Part shown: positions 34,372 to 38,849 of the stretch, piece after piece
How the letters are laid out: every line of letters starts with the position of its first letter
Position numbering within the stretch: the stretch's first letter is position 1
From: Promethearchaeota archaeon
GTDB taxonomy: Archaea > Asgardarchaeota > Lokiarchaeia > Sigyniarchaeales > SOKP01
Length of the DNA: 38,849 bases
NCBI GenBank assembly: GCA_020344955.1
Contig: CP070831.1
Span: 2,891,151 to 2,929,999, forward strand
Reading direction: 5' to 3'
Translations under genes and position numbers: made by a program
Notes under the pieces: model-generated
What the model was told of the DNA's origin: nothing
The model's input: the letters and a program-made list of their open reading frames with translations, nothing else
Databases searched by the model: none

Positions 34372-35586
34372 TTAAATTATCCCTTTTTTTCTAAAATTTC
34401 GGATTTCTTCTTCTGAATAACCAAAAGTTGTTAAAATTTCCTTTGTATCTTGACTAATTCTTGGAGCTAGACTCTTTATTTCTAAGGGTGTTCTAGAGTA
34501 TTTAATTGGTGATGCTATATTTTGAATTACACCAAATTTAGGATGATCTATCTCTACTACCATATTACGAGCCTTAATCTGAGGATCTTCGCATGCGTCT
34601 GCAAATGATTTTACTGGCATAACACATACATCTAAATTTTGAAAAATTGCTATCCATTCTTTTTGAGTTTTTTTTGAAAATTCATTTTGCAATTCATTAA
34701 AAACCTCTTCTCTTTCCTCTCCTTGTGAAAACTGTTTTAATATTAAATCATCTCGACCTAGACATTTACATAATTCTCTCCAGAATTTTACTTCAACAAT
34801 CCCAACTGATAAAAATTTATTATCTTTAGTTTTGTAAACATTATAAAAAGGAAAATCTCCATGTAAAAGATTTTCTGTTCTAACACCATCATTTATGTCT
34901 TTAGAAAAATGATGTGCTGCGACAAGTGGCATAAAGGAAAAAACACAATCGGTCATTGAAATATCTATATATTGCCCTCTTCTTTCAGGATTGTTCTCTC
35001 TTTCAATTATTGCACCAAGAATTCCTATAGCTGATACTAATCCCCCACCAATATCAGCAACTTGAACGCCAGGATTTATTGGATTTCTAATTTGAGATTC
35101 TTCACCATACTGCTTTCTCTCTTTATTCAAATCTAGTATTCCACATATACCAATGTAATTAAGATCATGACCCGCGATTTGTTCATATGGTCCGAATTGA
35201 CCATAACCTGTTAGAGAACAACAAATAATTGAAGGATTTATTAAAGCTAATGTATCATAATCAATTTTTAATTTATTAGTAACTTTAGGTCGAAATGTAT
35301 CAAGAACAACATCAGCCTCTTCAACCATTTTGTAAAAAATTTTTAATGCTTCTTCTTTCTTCAAGTTAAGAGTCATTGTTTTTTTATTTCTATTTAAAAT
35401 AGAATTAAAAGCGCTTTCACGATATCTTCCTTTTTGAAAAAATGGAGGAGGGTGCCCATAGGGATAATGAGGATCTTCTATTCGGATTACATTTGCTCCA
35501 AGATCAGAGAGAATCATAGAACAATATGGGCCAGGCAACATTCTTGTTAAATCTAATATAGTTTTTCCTTCTAATGGTAATGACAT
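34372..35586 (-). CDS. CaiB/BaiF family III CoA-transferase, alpha-methylacyl-CoA racemase-like
   Basis: The 404-residue protein begins LEGKTILDLTRMLPGPYCSMIL, the family III nucleotide/CoA-binding start with the IRIEDP strand after it. AGHDLNY (H140 from the ATG) corresponds to AMACR's catalytic histidine, and VADIGGG (D178) to its catalytic aspartate. These marks, and a following NYIGICGIL, favour a racemase-type member (AMACR/Mcr) above a true CoA-transferase. AMACR epimerises 2-methylacyl-CoA esters in branched-chain fatty acid handling. ATG at 35586 is preferred; TTG at 35595 would add three residues. It is not in an operon with fatty acid genes, so the acyl substrate is unknown. Confidence 0.85.
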   Translation of the reverse strand: MSLPLEGKTILDLTRMLPGPYCSMILSDLGANVIRIEDPHYPYGHPPPFFQKGRYRESAFNSILNRNKKTMTLNLKKEEALKIFYKMVEEADVVLDTFRPKVTNKLKIDYDTLALINPSIICCSLTGYGQFGPYEQIAGHDLNYIGICGILDLNKERKQYGEESQIRNPINPGVQVADIGGGLVSAIGILGAIIERENNPERRGQYIDISMTDCVFSFMPLVAAHHFSKDINDGVRTENLLHGDFPFYNVYKTKDNKFLSVGIVEVKFWRELCKCLGRDDLILKQFSQGEEREEVFNELQNEFSKKTQKEWIAIFQNLDVCVMPVKSFADACEDPQIKARNMVVEIDHPKFGVIQNIASPIKYSRTPLEIKSLAPRISQDTKEILTTFGYSEEEIRNFRKKGII

Positions 35587-35627
35587 AATATTCAAAAGAT
35601 AAGATAATTAAAATTTACTCTTATTAA

Positions 35628-35643
35628 TAAAAAAAGAAAAAAA
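35628..35643 (-). terminator. T-tract between two - strand genes
   Basis: The A-rich + strand tract (A-runs broken by one G) reads as a T-tract on the - strand just after the phosphodiesterase stop side is entered. It precedes, in transcription order, the CaiB-like gene, and could end the transcript of the phosphodiesterase gene at 35655. Confidence 0.35.
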
Positions 35644-35654
35644 TAATTTAAAAT

Positions 35655-36167
35655 CTATAATTCGATTATTTCAGACTCCATTTTTTCAGTATCTATTATC
35701 GCAAAAGTTGCTTTTCCAGTTAAATAGCCGCAAAGTTCACCTGGATTAACAACTAAAATTCCATTATTTAACTTTTTATTAGACAAATAATGTGTGTGAC
35801 CAGATAAAATTATATCAAAACTCTCTGAATTTGCTAAAGCTTCTAGTGTTTCTTGTTTTGGCATATGTGAAGCAAAGATACTTTTTCCTCCCATTTTCAA
35901 TATCCATTCATTAGCACCCTGAGGAAATTCACAAATTTGGCCTAAATTTTTCTTTAAAAATAACTTTTCTCCATCATTATTTCCAAAAACTCCATAAAAA
36001 TTCTTTTTTATTGAATCTTTTAACTCATTAAACCATCTTTTCACAAATGGTGCAACATAATCTCCACAGTGTATAAGGGCATCTACATTTCTTTCATTTA
36101 TTATAGACACCGCTTTTAGAATATTATCTTTGTGATCATGGGTGTCTGAAATTACAGCAATTTTCAT
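35655..36167 (-). CDS. MJ0936/YfcE-type metallophosphodiesterase
   Basis: A 170-residue calcineurin-fold phosphodiesterase with all metal ligands: D8-x-H10 (ISDTHDH), D36 (HCGDYV), N63-N64-D65 (FGNNDGE), H101 (ASHMPK), and H124-x-H126 (SGHTHY). VNPGELCGYLTG is the terminal NPG motif. Family members hydrolyse phosphodiesters with Mn2+ or Ni2+ in vitro; natural substrates are mostly unknown. This is the catalytic cousin of the Vps29-like fragment at the window start. A Shine-Dalgarno (AAGGAGAG at 36176-36183) lies 8 nt upstream of the ATG, unusual for a first gene here. Confidence 0.9.
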   Translation of the reverse strand: MKIAVISDTHDHKDNILKAVSIINERNVDALIHCGDYVAPFVKRWFNELKDSIKKNFYGVFGNNDGEKLFLKKNLGQICEFPQGANEWILKMGGKSIFASHMPKQETLEALANSESFDIILSGHTHYLSNKKLNNGILVVNPGELCGYLTGKATFAIIDTEKMESEIIEL

Positions 36168-36175
36168 AACTTTTA

Positions 36176-36183
36176 CTCTCCTT
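36176..36183 (-). promoter_or_regulatory. Shine-Dalgarno of the phosphodiesterase gene
   Basis: On the - strand AAGGAGAG ends 8 nt before ATG 36167, supporting this start and a leadered transcript. Confidence 0.55.
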
Positions 36184-36287
36184 TCATTTGGAAATTTTAA
36201 ATTTGAAATATAATAAAATTAAATTATTAAATGTTTTATATTAATATTATTGCATGAGTTGCACTGTAGAAAATTTGTGATTGTATT

Positions 36288-37361
36288 ATGATTGATGAAT
36301 TCTTGATGACTGAAAAAGCAGTTGTGGATATGCAATTAGAGAAGTATTTCGATTATCTACATAAAAAAGAGAAAGATCTTCTTTTAAATGATTTCATTAA
36401 TCAACTTGAAAAATTCATTATGAACAAGAAAGCCAAAAGAATTCATCCTATCTTGTTAAATACTGCTTTTTCTGGGATTGTAAACCCAATGTATTTAGAG
36501 GATCAAATAGAACAAATTCATGAAGTATCCATAGCCGTAGAATTATTACATAGCGGACACTTAATCCATGATGATCTCTTAGATGATGATAAATTAAGAC
36601 GAGGCGAACCAACTTTTCATATGCAATTAAAAAACGAGATTAATCAAGTATATAAGGATGTAGATCTACCTAGAAAAGATGAGTTAATCAGATTATATGG
36701 TCGAGATATGTCAATTTTAGGAGGAACTCAAGGTTATCTATTAGGATTGGATATTTTAAAATCCTCCAAATTTCCAGAAAAAACAAAATTACTAGCTATT
36801 GATGAATATACAAAAGCTATGGATTACTTAATGAAAGGACAATTAATGGAGGAATATATGAGTTATAACAATATTACTATGACACTGGAACAATATTTAA
36901 ATATAGCAGAATATCAAAAAGCCAGATTATTTGAAAAATCTACAAAAATTGGTGCAATCTTGGCTAAAGGAAATCTTCATTATCAAATTAAGCCTTTAAG
37001 TGAAGCAATGTTAGGAATGGGTCAAGCTCATTCTATTCGTGATGACATTCTTGATCTAGAAGATGACATTAAAGCCAAACAGAAAAAAATAATTTATATC
37101 TTAGCTATTTCCAATACAGATGAGGATCAATCTAAAAGATTAAATGAGATATATCGTAAGGAAAATATAACTAAAAGCGATATCAATGAAGTAAAAGATA
37201 TATTTACTAAAACAAATGCTTTAAAGATCGCAGAACATTTGGCAAAAAATCTTTTAGAGCAATCTAGAAACTATTTAAGGGATATATATCCAGATCTAAA
37301 TAGAAAAGAAAAGGTTTTTTTTACTGTTTTCTCGGATTTCGTCTATTTCAGAGAATATTAA
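36288..37361 (+). CDS. Divergent trans-polyprenyl diphosphate synthase
   Basis: An all-helical 357-residue protein of the isoprenoid synthase fold. The first aspartate motif is intact: HDDLLDDDKLRRG (D95, D96, D99, then R104-R105). The N-terminal GGKRxRP substrate motif is changed to KAKRIHP (K50, R51, H53). The second motif keeps RDDILDLEDD (D252, D253, D256), but the usual F-Q before it is HSIR and the following GK block is KAKQKK. It likely makes C15-C20 or longer diphosphates for archaeal lipids or polyprenol carriers, but changes around both sites could mean altered chain length or loss of activity. It is convergent with the GTPase gene (18 nt). Confidence 0.8.
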   Translation: MIDEFLMTEKAVVDMQLEKYFDYLHKKEKDLLLNDFINQLEKFIMNKKAKRIHPILLNTAFSGIVNPMYLEDQIEQIHEVSIAVELLHSGHLIHDDLLDDDKLRRGEPTFHMQLKNEINQVYKDVDLPRKDELIRLYGRDMSILGGTQGYLLGLDILKSSKFPEKTKLLAIDEYTKAMDYLMKGQLMEEYMSYNNITMTLEQYLNIAEYQKARLFEKSTKIGAILAKGNLHYQIKPLSEAMLGMGQAHSIRDDILDLEDDIKAKQKKIIYILAISNTDEDQSKRLNEIYRKENITKSDINEVKDIFTKTNALKIAEHLAKNLLEQSRNYLRDIYPDLNRKEKVFFTVFSDFVYFREY

Positions 37362-37379
37362 TTCTTTTCTGTAATTTAT

Positions 37380-37976
37380 TCATATTACAACATAAGGAAT
37401 ATGCTGTTTCTTTAACATAAGGTTATTTAATTCTTTAAAAACTTCTAAAACATTAAAATTTTCTAAAGCAGATATTCTAAAAAAATTATCTAACTTTCTA
37501 TTTTCAAGATATTCGTAAATCAGTTCATCATTAACAATTTCTGAATGAGATGTTTTATCTAATAAGTCATTCTTGCTTCCTACTAAAATTATTGGTATAT
37601 TTGAATCTATCGAATTTTCTATTATTCTATCATACCAAAAATCTAATTGCTCAAAAGATAAATAATTAACTGAATCGAAAACTAATAGAGCTCCATTTGC
37701 ACCCTCAATAAATTTAGGGATCAATGGTGCAAATCTTTCTTGCCCACCAAAATCAAAAATGGAATTTACAACGTAATTTTCTCTTTCCATATTAGGTTGT
37801 TTTATGTAATTAAGCTTTAAATAAACAGAATGAAAATTAATTCCTATCGTTGGAGAACTATCAAAAGTAAACGAATTAAAACAATATCGATTGAACAGAG
37901 AAGTTTTGCCTACTGAACTGGCTCCACAAATTACAATCTTAAAACTATATAATATGTCTTTTCGATCATAACTCAT
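37380..37976 (-). CDS. Ras-superfamily small GTPase
   Basis: A Rab/Ras-like GTPase of 198 residues. G1 is GASSVGKT (18-25), G2 threonine T43 in SPTIGINF, G3 DFGGQE (75-80) with catalytic-type Gln79. G4 reads S134-K-N-D137 instead of NKxD, and G5 is SAL (169-171). Switch and interswitch lengths are near Rab proteins, with a few extra residues (YIKQPNMEREN) in the interswitch loop. The C-terminus (KKQHIPYVVI) has no cysteine, so it cannot be prenylated in the eukaryotic manner. G4 Asn-to-Ser weakens but seldom abolishes guanine recognition. Asgard genomes carry many such GTPases; this copy is monocistronic, and its effectors are unknown. Confidence 0.92.
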   Translation of the reverse strand: MSYDRKDILYSFKIVICGASSVGKTSLFNRYCFNSFTFDSSPTIGINFHSVYLKLNYIKQPNMERENYVVNSIFDFGGQERFAPLIPKFIEGANGALLVFDSVNYLSFEQLDFWYDRIIENSIDSNIPIILVGSKNDLLDKTSHSEIVNDELIYEYLENRKLDNFFRISALENFNVLEVFKELNNLMLKKQHIPYVVI

Positions 37977-38222
37977 TTTTTGAAAGCCACTTTAACGATA
38001 AGAATAATATCTTAAGCAGTTTTTATGTATATTATTGGAATGTTGTGTTATCTAAATTTAATTGAGTAAATTTTCAAAACTTTAAATACTTTGTGAGAGC
38101 TTTTAATAAAGTTTATAAGAGAATCAGAAAAATTGTATGAATTTACTTCAAATCTATTATTTTATAATAATAATATCTAAAAATTATTCTTGTTTTAATT
38201 AAATTGTAAATATAAGATATAA

Positions 38223-38234
38223 CTATATATAAAC
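38223..38234 (+). promoter_or_regulatory. TATA box of the second radical SAM gene
   Basis: CTATATATAAAC is centred about 27 nt upstream of the ATG at 38256. It is the clearest leaderless-promoter geometry in the window. Confidence 0.6.
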
Positions 38235-38255
38235 TGATTTTTCCAATCGACTCAA

Positions 38256-38849
38256 ATGCTACCAAAAGTACCACCTAGTGAAATAATCATAAGACCTCCT
38301 GTGGAAGGAGCTTCTATGTCTGTTTTAATTCCCATAACAGGGGGATGCTCATGGAATATGTGTAAATTTTGCGGGACATATAAAGGTATGTATGGTATAA
38401 TTCAAGATTATGCAATTAGGCCTTTAGAAGATGTCAAAAAAGATATTGATTATTATGCTGAAAATAATTATCATGGATTCCCAGTTTTCTTGGCAGGTGG
38501 AAATCCGACATCAACACCCACTGATTACTTAGTAGAAATAATAAAATATGTCCGACTAAAAATTAAAAATGTTCCAAGAATAAGTTGTTATGCCAAAGCG
38601 TTAGACATATTAAGGAAATCTGACGAAGATCTAAAAGAATTGTCAAAAGCTGGATTAAATATTGTCTACATGGGTTTGGAGAGTGGAAGTAACATGATAT
38701 TAAGAATAATGCGAAAGGGGACAAACGCAGAATCAATGATAAAAGCCGGAAAAAAAATTTTAAATGCTGGAATTAAATTAAGTTTGTATGTAATTTTAGG
38801 TTTGGGAGGAGTTAAGTATTCTAAAGAACATACAATTGAAACAGCAAGA
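38256..38849 (+). CDS. Radical SAM protein, N-terminal part (3' truncated by window edge)
   Basis: Open from ATG 38256 to the window end (198 residues). The cluster motif is CSWNMCKFC, a CX4CX2C form, as in radical SAM families with GCSxNxCxFC. MGLESGSNMILRIM and VILGLGGVKYSKEH line up with GFESGSDRLLDIV and INGLGGRKNPEISKEH of the radical SAM protein at 29376-30299, so the two are paralogues. The N-terminus (PPSEIIIRPPVEG) is also alike in being proline-rich before the cluster. The C-terminal part is missing, so its length and any additional domain cannot be judged. Confidence 0.85.
   Translation, partial: MLPKVPPSEIIIRPPVEGASMSVLIPITGGCSWNMCKFCGTYKGMYGIIQDYAIRPLEDVKKDIDYYAENNYHGFPVFLAGGNPTSTPTDYLVEIIKYVRLKIKNVPRISCYAKALDILRKSDEDLKELSKAGLNIVYMGLESGSNMILRIMRKGTNAESMIKAGKKILNAGIKLSLYVILGLGGVKYSKEHTIETAR

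Noticed and set aside
1..38849. tRNA, rRNA, CRISPR arrays, insertion sequences, prophage genes
   Set aside because: I looked through the intergenic gaps and found no cloverleaf-like GC-rich segment, regular spacer array, transposase motif or terminal repeats. Short structured RNAs could be missed by eye.

Overview
The window looks like a chromosomal segment of an AT-rich Asgard archaeon, most likely of the Lokiarchaeia-type (Promethearchaeota). The evidence is the mixture of archaeal signals with eukaryote-like protein families. The archaeal signals are TATA boxes about 24-28 nt upstream of start codons with no leader, Shine-Dalgarno sites inside operons, RadA and an ADP-forming acyl-CoA synthetase subunit. 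The eukaryote-like families are a Ras-type small GTPase, a Vps29-like fragment, an Rpn11-like JAMM protease, a longin-like receptor protein, a long cytosolic LRR protein and an ALG5-like glycosyltransferase. I saw no rRNA, tRNA, CRISPR array, insertion sequence or prophage. The placement is inferred from gene content, not from a phylogeny.

Layout. 1-3.9 kb: 3' end of a Vps29-like phosphoesterase gene, a small SCP2-like protein, an iron-dependent alcohol dehydrogenase and a 23-residue-repeat LRR protein. 4.0-9.9 kb: histidine degradation, with hutU (long, eukaryote-type urocanase), hutH and hutI on + and a convergent glutamate formimidoyltransferase on -. Together these convert histidine to glutamate and pass a one-carbon unit to a folate. 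10-11.2 kb: a U32-family Fe-S protein. 11.4-14.5 kb: an envelope-glycosylation neighbourhood (flippase-like membrane protein, ALG5-like GT2, GT-C-like membrane enzyme with an ALG6/8-like YPPLT motif, and an orphan CTERM-like tail). 14.6-17.8 kb: glucose-6-phosphate isomerase, an extended RadA and a winged-helix-like protein. 18.0-22.7 kb: a receptor-like membrane protein of about 1,555 residues with a sequon-rich ectodomain, one membrane span and a cytosolic longin-like/helical part. 22.9-26.6 kb: acyl-CoA synthetase beta subunit and a P2-type cation ATPase. 26.6-28.4 kb: a divergent regulatory gap followed by an uncharacterised three-gene membrane operon. 28.6-33.8 kb: a helical PCI-like protein facing a - strand run comD-comE, JAMM-TPR, zinc-finger protein and radical SAM protein. 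34-38.8 kb: a four-span membrane protein, a CaiB/AMACR-type enzyme, an MJ0936-like phosphodiesterase, a divergent polyprenyl synthase, a Ras-like GTPase and the 5' part of a second radical SAM gene.

The best candidates for undescribed biology are four. First, the JAMM-TPR protease next to a protein with two CCHC fingers, a possible ubiquitin-system module. Second, the longin-tailed receptor-like protein. Third, the three-gene membrane operon with a LEA14-like outer domain and a zinc-ribbon tail. Fourth, the orphan CTERM-like anchor lying in frame behind a GT-C gene. Many gene pairs are convergent with only 3-29 nt between stop codons.
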